The notes under the pieces are model-generated. The model made no database searches. It had not been told where the DNA came from and saw only the letters and a program-made list of their open reading frames with translations. Below are positions 16,804 through 25,511 of a DNA stretch of 64,000 nucleotides, one piece after another. How positions within the stretch are numbered: position 1 is the first letter of the stretch; every line of letters begins with the position of its first letter. The translations under genes were made by a program, and so were the position numbers. The DNA is from Paludibacteraceae bacterium (GTDB taxonomy: Bacteria; Bacteroidota; Bacteroidia; Bacteroidales; Paludibacteraceae): the NCBI GenBank assembly GCA_017551025.1, contig JAFZNG010000034.1, positions 62,001 through 126,000 of the forward strand, given 5' to 3'.

Positions 16804-17971
16804 GCCACGCCTTCGGCGTGAGTCTCGTGCCGTCGGGTAGGGTAGGTTGGTTGAGTACGGTCACCCATTGCGGCCGTCCCCGGCTGCCGTCCTGCGAACG
16901 GTATTCATAGCTGTTCGGACAGCTCTTGCCTTTCGTCAATCCCGTGCTCCATGCCTCCGTCTCTAGGATACCTTCCTCCCAAGTCGTCCATGCCCATACC
17001 GTCTCGCCCCACCAGCGCCAAGGCCGTGCCAACCATACCATGGCTGATGGCTGATTGCTGATGTCCAGTTCCTCCTCCGTCGCCAGTCGTATATGGCACT
17101 TGTAAAACAGCATCCCCCTACACCCTACACCATACACCATACACCCTACACTATCACTCCCGCTCCTTCCTGCCGCGATGAAGCATCGGTCGCCTTTCTC
17201 GCCGTTGATATTCGCGACGATGGTCGCGCGGTCCACCGCTATCGTCATCGCGCCGAAGATGAAGTCCACCGCACCACCCAGTATGCCGCCTTCCCAGTAG
17301 ATCGTGGCGCCCTGGTCGCCGTACAAGACGTCTTGGCGTCCCGTGGCGCGGCAGTTGCGTAGGTGCGCCCGTTTGGCGGTCTCCGTAAACGAGATAGCTG
17401 CGGCGCGCTCGCGGTACTGCTTCTTTTGTACCTCCGTACTGCCCACCTCTTTCGGGCGCTCGGGCATCGTTTTCTTAGGTCGCTCTTTCTCGGTCCACTC
17501 CAACTCCGACTGACTGATATCCACCAACTCGTCCTGCGCTTCCATCTGCGAGACGTATAGGTTGAACGAGTTCTCAAAGATGATGCCCTCGGCGTAGAAG
17601 TCCGGTGCCGTCACCAGCACCGTCGCGTTCCATCGACGTGTGCGTCGGCCGCCGTAGTTGGGCGTGTCGCCCATCGAGCGGTACTGATAGCCGTGGCCGT
17701 AGTACCAGGTGATACGCACCGCCTCCTTGTCGGCATCTACGCCGTGGTTTTGAAGCCCTAACGAGGGGTGCTCTGAGGCATTCACCAGCCGCAATCCCGG
17801 TACGTCTATCGTCAGCTCTTCCTGATAGGTGCCCGGCGCAATGCGAATAGTGGTTGTCTCGCCCCTGCGATCATAGGCTTCGCGGGCTTGCTGCAAGGCT
17901 TCGCCGATTTTCTGCCCGGGGGCTACATGGAGCACCAGTACCAGCACTATTCCGACTATGTTTCCTACCAT
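16775..17971 (-). CDS. Pectinesterase (CE8)
   Basis: A 398-residue pectin methylesterase of the right-handed beta-helix family, which removes methyl esters from polygalacturonate. Visible motifs are GRQDVLYGDQ, GAVDFIFGAM with the nucleophilic Asp, and WLARPWRWWGETVW. I start at the ATG 17971 (MVGNIVGIVLVLVLHVAPG, a signal-peptide-like helix), because the longer frame begins with TTG inside the promoter. A five-unit heptad array inserts VGCMVYGVGC in the core, and the C-terminus KANGERL is itself array-encoded. Upstream of the multidomain CE8 gene, same strand. Confidence 0.88.
   Translation of the reverse strand: MVGNIVGIVLVLVLHVAPGQKIGEALQQAREAYDRRGETTTIRIAPGTYQEELTIDVPGLRLVNASEHPSLGLQNHGVDADKEAVRITWYYGHGYQYRSMGDTPNYGGRRTRRWNATVLVTAPDFYAEGIIFENSFNLYVSQMEAQDELVDISQSELEWTEKERPKKTMPERPKEVGSTEVQKKQYRERAAAISFTETAKRAHLRNCRATGRQDVLYGDQGATIYWEGGILGGAVDFIFGAMTIAVDRATIVANINGEKGDRCFIAAGRSGSDSVGCMVYGVGCRGMLFYKCHIRLATEEELDISNQPSAMVWLARPWRWWGETVWAWTTWEEGILETEAWSTGLTKGKSCPNSYEYRSQDGSRGRPQWVTVLNQPTLPDGTRLTPKAWLLKANGERL
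17113..17157. repeat. Heptad array inside pectinesterase (CTACACC/ATACACC)
   Basis: Units CTACACC, CTACACC, ATACACC, ATACACC, CTACACT in 7-base register, in frame within the coding region. Confidence 0.93.
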
Positions 17972-18001
17972 CCTGGTTACCTGTTTTGCGTTTTGGTGCT
18001 G

Positions 18002-18033
18002 CAAATATACTGCTTTTTGCGCATATATGCAAA
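18002..18033 (-). promoter_or_regulatory. Promoter of pectinesterase genes
   Basis: Minus strand: -33 TTTGCATATA (18033-), 20 bases, -7 TATATTTG (18009-18002). The leader to the chosen ATG at 17971 is about 25 bases. Confidence 0.75.
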
Positions 18034-18101
18034 TAGAATGTGCGCATAATACGAAATTTCAACTATTTTCGTCAAATATTCTACATTCGTAGCAAGGTGT
18101 C

Positions 18102-18134
18102 GGATTAATCGGATTAATCAGATTAATCGGATTT
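18102..18134. repeat. 9-base tandem array upstream of dnaE
   Basis: GGATTAATC, GGATTAATC, AGATTAATC and a partial GGATTTCTC. The period is nine, unlike the heptads elsewhere. It lies between the divergent pectinesterase and dnaE promoters. Confidence 0.85.
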
Positions 18135-18156
18135 CTCGGAATAAACTGCAAATAAA

Positions 18157-18188
18157 TTTGCATATGTCAGAAATTCTTACTACCTTTG
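18157..18188 (+). promoter_or_regulatory. Promoter of dnaE with palindromic -33 region
   Basis: -33 TTTG 18157-18160 (TTTGCATATG), 20-base spacer, -7 TACCTTTG 18181-18188. The -33 box is the right arm of TGCAAATAAATTTGCA (18147-18162), which also occurs at the bamD promoter. The dnaE ATG is only about 18 bases after the -7 box. Confidence 0.85.
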
Positions 18189-18206
18189 CACAAATTTTTT
18201 GTGACT

Positions 18207-21200
18207 ATGCAATTTACGCACTTACACGTACACTCCCATTACTCGGTGCTGGACGGTATGTCGAAGGTGACCGATATCGTGGACAAATGTTTGCGCACAG
18301 GTATGAACGCCGTGGCGCTGACCGACCACGGGAATATGTACGGCATTAAAGAACTGCTCGATTACTGCAAGAAAATCAACGGCCGTGCCAAGGACGAATG
18401 GCTAAAGGCAGAATGGACCAAAGAGCATGACCCCGAGACCGAACCGGATAAGGACTGGAAGAAAGAGAAAGGAAAAGAATTCGTGCCGGTCTTCAAACCG
18501 ATCGTGGGTTGCGAGGCCTACTGCGCCCGTCGTGGACGCCACTCGATGAAGGACGACAAAGCGACCAACGGCGAGGGACGGCAGTACCTCATCGACCGCT
18601 CCGGCTGGCACCTTATCCTGCTGGCCAAGAATATGCAGGGCTACCGTAACCTCTGTAAGATCGTCAGTGCCGGCTTCATGGCCGACGCCTTCAACTATAC
18701 CCCGCGTATCGACCGCGAACTGCTGGAGCAGTACCACGAGGGTATCATCTGCAGTTCCGCCTGCCTCGGTGGCGAACTGCCGCAGAAAATAATGGCGAAA
18801 GGCGAGAGGCTAAGGGCTAACGGCAACGTAAGCGAACTCATCGAACAAGGCGTATTTGCGGAGGCCGAGGAGACCGTTCGCTGGTTCAAGAACCTGTTCG
18901 GCGAGGACTACTATATCGAGCTGCAGCGCCACGAGACCCAGAAACCCGGTGGCGACCAGGAAGTCTATCAACGCCAGAAAGAAGTCAATCCCGTACTCAT
19001 CGAGTTGGCACGCAAATACGACGTGAAGCTGATCTGTACCAACGACTCCCACTTCGTGGACGAAGAGAACGCCGAGGCGCACGACCGACTGATCTGCCTC
19101 AGTACCAACCATTACGTGGACGATCTGGACCGCATGCACTATACCAAGCAGGAGTGGCTCAAGACGCCCGAGGAGATGTACGCTATCTTTAGCGACCTGC
19201 CCGAGGCACTGGAGAACACCCAGGAGATTGTTCGTAAAGTGGAGATCTACGATATCGACTCCGATCCTATCATGCCTAAGTTCCCGATCCCGGAGGACTT
19301 CGGTACCGAGGAGCAGTTCGGCGGCCGACTCCAGTTGGAATCAGCCTACCTGCGCCACCTGACCATGGAGGGCGCTAAGAAGCGCTACGGCGAAGAACGA
19401 CTCCAGACCGACGAGGTGCTCAAGGAACGTATCGAGTTCGAGCTCAACACCATTATCTCCATGGGATTCCCGGGCTACTTCCTGATCGTGATGGACTTCA
19501 TCCGTGCCGCCCGCGAAGAACTGGGCGTGAGTGTCGGACCGGGCCGTGGTTCGGCAGCCGGTTCGGTAGTGGCCTACTGCCTTCGCATCACCGACCTCGA
19601 CCCGCTCAAGTACGACCTCCTGTTTGAGCGTTTCTTGAACCCCGACCGTATCTCGCTGCCGGATATCGATACCGACTTCGACGATGCCGGGCGTGGTAAA
19701 GTGCTCGACTGGGTAAGCCAAAAATACGGCGAGACCCACGTGGCGCATATCATTACCTATGGTAAGATGGCGGCTAAGTCGGCTATCGCAGATATCGGCC
19801 GCGTGCAACGCGTACCGCTCTCTACCGTCAATGAGATCAAGGCTTATATCCCCGATCGCGGATTCCCGGATAATATCAAGGACGAGAAGGGCAAGTCGCC
19901 CAAGGTCAATCTCAAGAACTGCTATAAATACGTGGACGAACTGCGGGATATCTACCGTGGCGGTGATCCCGAACTGCGCAGCATGCTCGAGTACGCCAAG
20001 CAGCTCGAGGACACGATCCGCCAGGTGGGTGTTCATGCCTGCGGCGTCATCATCGGTGCGGACGACTTGACCAATTTTGCACCCCTCTCGAGCGTAGAGG
20101 ATAAGGTGACCCACAAGCGCGTGCTCGTGACCGAATACGACGGACACGTCGTAGAGTCGGTCGGACTGATTAAGATGGACTTCCTGGGGCTCATCACACT
20201 GACCATCATCAAGGAGTGCCTGCAGAATATCAAGAAAGCCCACGGCCTGGATATCGATATCGACCATGTGCCTATCGATGATGAACTGACCTACAAACTC
20301 TTCCAGGAGGGACGCACAATCGGTGTCTTCCAGTTTGAGTCGGCCGGTATGCGCAAATACATGAAGGAACTCAAGCCCACCGTGATGGGGGATCTCATCG
20401 CTATGAACGCCCTCTACCGACCGGGACCGATGGAGTATATCCCGAGTTTTATCAAGCGTAAGCAAGGCTTGGAACCCGTGACCTACGACATACCCGTCAT
20501 GGAGAAATACCTCAAGGATACCTACGGGGTCACCGTCTATCAGGAGCAGGTCATGCTGCTCAGCCGACTGCTGGCCGACTTCACCCGTGGCGAGAGCGAC
20601 AAACTCCGTAAAGCCATGGGTAAGAAGCAGATGGCCATCCTGGAGCAACTCAAGGGTAAGTTCATGACCGGCGGCAAGAAAAACGGCTACGACCTCAAGG
20701 TGCTCGACAAGATCTGGCGCGACTGGGAGAAATTCGCATCCTACGCCTTCAATAAGTCGCACGCCGCATGCTACTCCTGGGTAGCCTACCAGACCGCCTA
20801 CCTCAAAGCCCACTACCCGGCCGAGTTCATGGCCGCCAACCTCACCGTCTCCAAGGACGATATCAAGGAGGTGACCAAGTTCATGGACGAGTGCAAAGCC
20901 ATGCGTATCCAGGTGCTCGAACCCGACGTGAATGAGTCGGAACTCAACTTCACGGTCAACCGCGAGGGCGATATACGCTTCGGCTTGGGTGGTATCAAAG
21001 GCGTCGGCGAAGGTGCGGTAGAAGCCATCATCACCGAGCGAGAGAAAAACGGCAAGTACAAGAGTATCTTCGACTTCCTGGAGCGCGTCAACCTGCAGGC
21101 ATGCAACCGTAAGACCGTCGAGTCGCTCGCCCTGGCGGGTGCGTTCGACTGCTTCCAGGATATCTACCGCGAGCAACTCGTGGGTATCAACTCCAAGGGC

Positions 21201-22127
21201 GAGAGCGTGCTGGAGACCCTCATGCGCTACGGCAACCGCTACCAGCAGGACAAACAGCAACAGGTGAACTCCCTGTTCGGCATGTTTGGCGACGAGGCCA
21301 TCGAGATACAAAAACCCGAACTCCCGCGCGTGCCGCGATGGAACGCTATCGAACGACTCAACACCGAGAAATCGCTTATCGGTATCTTCCTCTCAGCGCA
21401 CCCCCTCGACGACTATGAGTTCGAGGTGCGCGAGATGTGCGACCTCACGGCAGAGACGCTCAACCGCTTCGACGGTTGGCGCACGCCCGATGCCCGCAAG
21501 GCGGCTGCCGCATCCCCGAGCGATGAGGATGATGAGCAGGAGCTGCAGATAACACCCGAGGAGTTCCTCGCCAAATACAAGAACCAGCCCGTCCATTTCG
21601 CCGGTATCATCACCGAGGCGCAGGACCGCACCTCCCAGAAAGGCAATGCCTACGGCCAGTACCTCATCGAGGACTATACGGGCAGTTACCGCTTCGTGCT
21701 CTTCGGCCAGGCCTACGAACAATGCGCCTCGCTGCTCAAACCCGACCGGTATGTCTATGTGACCGGCACGATCCAGCAACGCGGTGCCGGCCAAAAATGG
21801 TTCAAGGAGAAACCCGACGACCAGGCGGAGTTTGAACTCAATATCCAGCAGGTAGAGCAACTCAACGACGTGCAACACAAGCACCTCGAGAAAATCACGC
21901 TCCAGATCCCGCTCGAGCAGATCACACCCGACCTGGTGGACGAACTCTCCGACATGTGCGACCAACACCCCGGCGAGACCGCCCTCAACCTCCAGGTCGT
22001 AGATGAGCAGCAGAAGACCGCCCTCACCTTCCTGGCCAAGAACGCCCGGATACATATCGACCATGCCTTCTACCACTGGTTGCAACTCAAGCAGATGGAC
22101 GGCGCATTACGACTAATCGCACGATGA
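18207..22127 (+). CDS. dnaE: DNA polymerase III alpha subunit
   Basis: Replicative polymerase of 1306 residues. A PHP domain (HLHVHSHYSVLDG) is N-terminal. The palm contains GRGSAAGSVVAYCLRI and PDIDTDFDD with the catalytic aspartates, followed by FNKSHAACYSWVAYQTAYLK, a helix-hairpin-helix and a C-terminal OB fold (GIITEAQDRTSQKG). I use the ATG at 18207; the upstream in-frame TTG is inside the -7 box. Five heptads at 18790-18824 insert AKGERLRANGN in the PHP-proximal region. It overlaps folC by ATGA. Confidence 0.97.
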   Translation: MQFTHLHVHSHYSVLDGMSKVTDIVDKCLRTGMNAVALTDHGNMYGIKELLDYCKKINGRAKDEWLKAEWTKEHDPETEPDKDWKKEKGKEFVPVFKPIVGCEAYCARRGRHSMKDDKATNGEGRQYLIDRSGWHLILLAKNMQGYRNLCKIVSAGFMADAFNYTPRIDRELLEQYHEGIICSSACLGGELPQKIMAKGERLRANGNVSELIEQGVFAEAEETVRWFKNLFGEDYYIELQRHETQKPGGDQEVYQRQKEVNPVLIELARKYDVKLICTNDSHFVDEENAEAHDRLICLSTNHYVDDLDRMHYTKQEWLKTPEEMYAIFSDLPEALENTQEIVRKVEIYDIDSDPIMPKFPIPEDFGTEEQFGGRLQLESAYLRHLTMEGAKKRYGEERLQTDEVLKERIEFELNTIISMGFPGYFLIVMDFIRAAREELGVSVGPGRGSAAGSVVAYCLRITDLDPLKYDLLFERFLNPDRISLPDIDTDFDDAGRGKVLDWVSQKYGETHVAHIITYGKMAAKSAIADIGRVQRVPLSTVNEIKAYIPDRGFPDNIKDEKGKSPKVNLKNCYKYVDELRDIYRGGDPELRSMLEYAKQLEDTIRQVGVHACGVIIGADDLTNFAPLSSVEDKVTHKRVLVTEYDGHVVESVGLIKMDFLGLITLTIIKECLQNIKKAHGLDIDIDHVPIDDELTYKLFQEGRTIGVFQFESAGMRKYMKELKPTVMGDLIAMNALYRPGPMEYIPSFIKRKQGLEPVTYDIPVMEKYLKDTYGVTVYQEQVMLLSRLLADFTRGESDKLRKAMGKKQMAILEQLKGKFMTGGKKNGYDLKVLDKIWRDWEKFASYAFNKSHAACYSWVAYQTAYLKAHYPAEFMAANLTVSKDDIKEVTKFMDECKAMRIQVLEPDVNESELNFTVNREGDIRFGLGGIKGVGEGAVEAIITEREKNGKYKSIFDFLERVNLQACNRKTVESLALAGAFDCFQDIYREQLVGINSKGESVLETLMRYGNRYQQDKQQQVNSLFGMFGDEAIEIQKPELPRVPRWNAIERLNTEKSLIGIFLSAHPLDDYEFEVREMCDLTAETLNRFDGWRTPDARKAAAASPSDEDDEQELQITPEEFLAKYKNQPVHFAGIITEAQDRTSQKGNAYGQYLIEDYTGSYRFVLFGQAYEQCASLLKPDRYVYVTGTIQQRGAGQKWFKEKPDDQAEFELNIQQVEQLNDVQHKHLEKITLQIPLEQITPDLVDELSDMCDQHPGETALNLQVVDEQQKTALTFLAKNARIHIDHAFYHWLQLKQMDGALRLIAR
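18790..18824. repeat. Heptad array inside dnaE
   Basis: Plus strand TAATGGC, GAAAGGC, GAGAGGC, TAAGGGC, TAACGGC. Read on the minus strand these are NNNMRCC units such as CTTAGCC and TTTCGCC. Confidence 0.9.
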
Positions 22128-23419
22128 CTTACCCGGAAGCCATAGAATACCTGTACGCCTCGCTGCCTGTCTTCCACCTGACGGGCGGTACGGCCTATAA
22201 ACCCGGACCGGAGAATACCCTGGCGCTGATGGCGCACCTCGCGAACCCGCACGCGCGCGTACCTTCTATACATATCGCCGGCACCAACGGCAAGGGCTCT
22301 ACCTCGCATCTCATCGCCGCCGTGCTCCAATGCGCCGGTCTGAAAGTGGGCCTCTATACCAGTCCCCACCTCGTGGACTTCCGCGAGCGCATCCGTATCA
22401 ACGGACAGATGATACCTCAAGAACAAGTGGCCGGGTGGGTAGCGCAGCACCGAGAGTTCCTGGACCAACTGAAGCCCTCCTTCTTCGAGACCAGCTTCGG
22501 CATGGCGATGGATTATTTCGCCCGCGAACAAGTAGAGGTAGCCGTCATCGAGACCGGCCTCGGCGGACGACTCGATGCCACAAATATCATCACACCTCTG
22601 CTCTCGGTCATCACCAACATAGGCATGGACCATACCGAGTTCCTGGGCAACACGCTCCAGAAGATCGCTCGCGAGAAAGCCGGTATTATCAAACCCGGCG
22701 TACCCTGCGTCATCGGTGAGACCGATGCCGCCACGATGAATGTCTTCCTCGATGCCGCCCGCGAAGCCGGTATCCTGGGCGAGGGACTCGAGACCACCGA
22801 CTGCCGTATCTGGTTTGCCGACCAGTGTAAGTTCCTCGAGCACCAACGACTCCGCCAAGCCCCCGAGTGCGAACTCCACGGCCTGTACCAGCAACACAAC
22901 CAGCAAACAGCCTACGTAGCGCTGAAGGCGCTGAGGGAATTAAAAATTAAAAATTACGAATTAAAAATTACGCCTGAGGCTATTCGAGAGGGCTTCGCGC
23001 ATGTCTGCCAACTGACCGGCCTTAGAGGACGGTGGGAGATACTCCGTGAGCAACCCCTCACCATTTGCGATACCGGCCATAACAGCCACGGCCTACGCTA
23101 CGTAGCGCAACAACTCCGGGCACTCACCAATCCGCATATCTGGATCGTATTCGGTATGGTCAACGACAAGGACACCGAAGTCGTCATGCGCCTGCTGCCC
23201 GAAGGTGAGCGCTACCACTATATCTTTACTACACCCGCTACTAAGCGCGCTCGTAGTGCCGAAGAGATGCTCCGCCTCTGGGGCAAAGAGGGCATTGCGA
23301 TCGAAGACTCCCTGGAGGCACTGCGTTATGCGCAGCAACACGCCTCGCCCGAAGATGCCCTGTTTATCGGCGGAAGCAACTACCTTGTAGGCTATGCGTT
23401 ATCACGTATTACATATTGA
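22124..23419 (+). CDS. folC: Folylpolyglutamate synthase / dihydrofolate synthase
   Basis: ATP-dependent ligase adding glutamate to dihydropteroate and folates. In 431 residues it shows the P-loop IAGTNGKGSTSHLIAAVL, the LYTSPHLVDFRERIRING substrate loop, IGMDHTEFLGNT and the C-terminal domain GLRGRWEIL with ICDTGHNSHGL. The ATG overlaps dnaE's stop (ATGA). An AT-rich heptad array at 22937-22972 encodes ELKIKNYELKI between the two domains, where other FolC proteins have a short linker. The 3' end overlaps prmA by 26 bases. Confidence 0.95.
   Translation: MTYPEAIEYLYASLPVFHLTGGTAYKPGPENTLALMAHLANPHARVPSIHIAGTNGKGSTSHLIAAVLQCAGLKVGLYTSPHLVDFRERIRINGQMIPQEQVAGWVAQHREFLDQLKPSFFETSFGMAMDYFAREQVEVAVIETGLGGRLDATNIITPLLSVITNIGMDHTEFLGNTLQKIAREKAGIIKPGVPCVIGETDAATMNVFLDAAREAGILGEGLETTDCRIWFADQCKFLEHQRLRQAPECELHGLYQQHNQQTAYVALKALRELKIKNYELKITPEAIREGFAHVCQLTGLRGRWEILREQPLTICDTGHNSHGLRYVAQQLRALTNPHIWIVFGMVNDKDTEVVMRLLPEGERYHYIFTTPATKRARSAEEMLRLWGKEGIAIEDSLEALRYAQQHASPEDALFIGGSNYLVGYALSRITY
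22937..22972. repeat. AT-rich heptad array inside folC
   Basis: AATTAAA/AAATTAC-type units. The sequence is the same as in many intergenic spacers of the window but here it is translated (KIKNYELKI). Confidence 0.92.
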
Positions 23420-24158
23420 GACTCGTTTTGGCGAGGAGTGGCAGAAAGACTTGTTTGATCAGCAACTCTGCGACCTCGGTGTGGACACTATTGACGGCGG
23501 GGATTATTATATCCCCTCGACGGTATGGGAAACCCAAATGGCAAATCTCACATCTCAAATCTCAAATACCGAAGGAGCCGAACTCCTCTCGGTGGAAGCG
23601 TGTCCCGACGAGAACTGGAACGCCGCATGGGAAGCCGAGCACCCGATCCAAGAACTGCCGATGGGCGTGCGTATCATACCGCATTGTGCCTTCGGAGCCG
23701 GGCATCACGAGACCACAGGCATGCTCATCGATGCCCTTATGACGCGTGACTTAAGCGGACAAACCGTACTCGACAACGGTTGCGGCACGGGCGTGCTGGG
23801 CATCATGGCCATGCGACGCGGAGCACAACGAGTGATCGCCGTAGATATCGATGACAAGTCGGTGGAGAATACGCGCGAGAATGCCGCGCTGAACCAAGTC
23901 ACGATCGATGCGCGGCTGGGCGATACGCCGCCGGAGGGGCAGTACGACCTGATACTGAGTAATATTCATCGCAATATACTCATCTTGCAAATGCCCCTCT
24001 ATGCCCGTTATCTGCGTCCCGGAGGCGAAGTATGGATCAGCGGATTCCTGGCAGAAGACTGTCCGCCGCTCATCGAAGCTGCCGCCGGAGTAGGACTCCG
24101 ATTCGTCCAAAAAAACAGTCGAGAGGCATGGCAGATGATACAATTTCGCTCTCAATAG
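23394..24158 (+). CDS. prmA: Ribosomal protein L11 methyltransferase
   Basis: SAM-dependent trimethylation of ribosomal protein L11. The 254-residue protein has the family's FGAGHHETTGMLIDAL, the SAM motif VLDNGCGTGVLGIMAMRRGA and the LSNIHRNILI active-site region. A heptad array (23540-23568) gives NLTSQISNTEG in the N-terminal domain linker. The start is inside folC's 3' end, so the dnaE-folC-prmA genes are coupled. It ends about 40 bases before the WG-repeat promoter region, with no clear terminator. Confidence 0.94.
   Translation: MRYHVLHIETRFGEEWQKDLFDQQLCDLGVDTIDGGDYYIPSTVWETQMANLTSQISNTEGAELLSVEACPDENWNAAWEAEHPIQELPMGVRIIPHCAFGAGHHETTGMLIDALMTRDLSGQTVLDNGCGTGVLGIMAMRRGAQRVIAVDIDDKSVENTRENAALNQVTIDARLGDTPPEGQYDLILSNIHRNILILQMPLYARYLRPGGEVWISGFLAEDCPPLIEAAAGVGLRFVQKNSREAWQMIQFRSQ
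23540..23568. repeat. Heptad array inside prmA
   Basis: ATCTCAC, ATCTCAA, ATCTCAA units at about 23544-23564, in frame. A cousin array is AAATTTC x3 at 47346. Confidence 0.85.
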
Positions 24159-24177
24159 GTACAAAAAGCATAAAAAA

Positions 24178-24209
24178 TTTGCGTATTTGAAAAAAAACGC
24201 GTATCTTTG
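24178..24209 (+). promoter_or_regulatory. Promoter of WG-repeat lipoprotein
   Basis: -33 TTTGCGTATT (24178-), 20-base spacer, -7 TATCTTTG 24202-24209; a leader of about 45 bases to the ATG. Confidence 0.85.
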
Positions 24210-24259
24210 CACGCAAAATAGATCCTGATCTCAATATTAACCATTAAAATAGTTGTATT

Positions 24260-25462
24260 ATGAAGAAAGTATTATTCTTTGCATGTGCACTCGTAGCCGG
24301 CTTTGCGCTGACGAGTTGCGACAATGAGCGTTTGACCCCGACGGGTGACACCACCAAACTGTGGATCGCCGGTGAGGATGACTCCGATCTGCTGGGTTAT
24401 ATCGACGCTAACGGTAAGATGGTCATTGCGGCCAACTACGAACGTGCTTACGGCTTCAGCTGCGGTTGGGCTCTGGTGCGTGAGGACGGTGAGACTACGT
24501 ACATCGACAAGAACGGCAAGTCCGGTAAGGTACCTGATGCAGATACGTACTACACCTATTTCTACCACAACCTGGTAAGCTTTAAGGAAGGTGGCCTGCT
24601 GGGTAAGTGGGACACCAACTTCAAGGAAGTCATCCCGGCCGAATACAAGGCTCTGGGTCCGAACACGGATGCCGGTCTCATGTGGTACACCGAAGATGGT
24701 ACCAACTACGGTTTTATCGACGAGAAGGGTAAGATCGCTATGGATGCTGAGGATAAAGAGTTCGCTTACTGCGGTTCGTTCGACGACGGTATCTGCGTAG
24801 TAGGTGTCGACAAGAAGACCTCCGACGGCACCGAGCGTCGTTACGGCGTCATCGACAAGACCGGTGAGTACACGATCACCCCGCAGAAAAGCGGTATCTT
24901 CAATATGGGTGAGGGTCGCGTAGGCTTCACGAAATCCACCACCGGCAAGTACGGTATGTGGGACAAGAACGGCGAAGAGGTAGTGAGCGCTACCTATGAT
25001 GACCTCGACGCTTTCTCCTGCGGTCTGGCTATGGTCGTTAAGAACGACAAGTTCGGCTTTATCGACAAGAACGGTAACGAGGTAATCTCTCCGCGCTACT
25101 ACAGCGCTACCGATTTCTATGACAACGTAGCATGGGTTAAGAAGAGTGCAGACTCCCGTATCGAGTTGATCGACAAGAGCGGTGAGCAGATCCTCCGCTT
25201 GAAAGAGGAAGAGTATCCCCAGGATATGTTCCACAACGGTCTGTGCCTGATTTACAACAACGAGACCAATGAGTACCGTTATATCGACAAGAACTACAAC
25301 GTAGTGTACAAGTGGGAAGACAAGAGCGCTTCGGCTCCTGCTCGTAAGAGCCTGCGCGAGATCGGTCTGCATGCTATCGCCGCTATGCCGTACGCTCCGC
25401 GCTTCATGGATCGTCTCCAGGGCACGATGCTGACCCAGGAGGGTGAGGTAATCACGAAGTAA
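24260..25462 (+). CDS. WG-repeat lipoprotein
   Basis: A 400-residue lipoprotein (MKKVLFFACALVAGFALTSC, lipobox LTSC) composed of WG-type repeats with the pattern GYIDANGKMVI, TYIDKNGKSGK, GFIDEKGKIAM, GVIDKTGEY, GMWDKNGEEVV, GFIDKNGNEVI and RYIDKNYNVVY, about eight copies. WG repeats are beta-hairpin modules of unknown binding role on bacterial surfaces. It has its own promoter and a strong downstream terminator, so it is monocistronic. Its GC-rich regular codon use (GAC AAG, GGT) suggests high expression, which is inference. Confidence 0.9.
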   Translation: MKKVLFFACALVAGFALTSCDNERLTPTGDTTKLWIAGEDDSDLLGYIDANGKMVIAANYERAYGFSCGWALVREDGETTYIDKNGKSGKVPDADTYYTYFYHNLVSFKEGGLLGKWDTNFKEVIPAEYKALGPNTDAGLMWYTEDGTNYGFIDEKGKIAMDAEDKEFAYCGSFDDGICVVGVDKKTSDGTERRYGVIDKTGEYTITPQKSGIFNMGEGRVGFTKSTTGKYGMWDKNGEEVVSATYDDLDAFSCGLAMVVKNDKFGFIDKNGNEVISPRYYSATDFYDNVAWVKKSADSRIELIDKSGEQILRLKEEEYPQDMFHNGLCLIYNNETNEYRYIDKNYNVVYKWEDKSASAPARKSLREIGLHAIAAMPYAPRFMDRLQGTMLTQEGEVITK

Positions 25463-25478
25463 ATCGCATACAAAACAA

Positions 25479-25511
25479 TTGGCAGCGGGTTTATCTCGCT
25501 GCCAACCATTT
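25479..25511. terminator. Bidirectional terminator between convergent genes
   Basis: Perfect 9-bp stem TTGGCAGCG / CGCTGCCAA (25479-25487, 25497-25505) with a 9-base loop, followed by CCATTTT. The YggS-HAD stop codon (25493-25491) lies in the loop. Confidence 0.88.

Noticed and set aside
17972..18004. TTG start for pectinesterase at 18004
   Set aside because: It lies within the -7 region of the promoter; the ATG at 17971 starts directly before a hydrophobic signal segment.
19341..21311. A 656-codon open frame antisense to dnaE
   Set aside because: Shadow frame caused by regular codon composition of dnaE.
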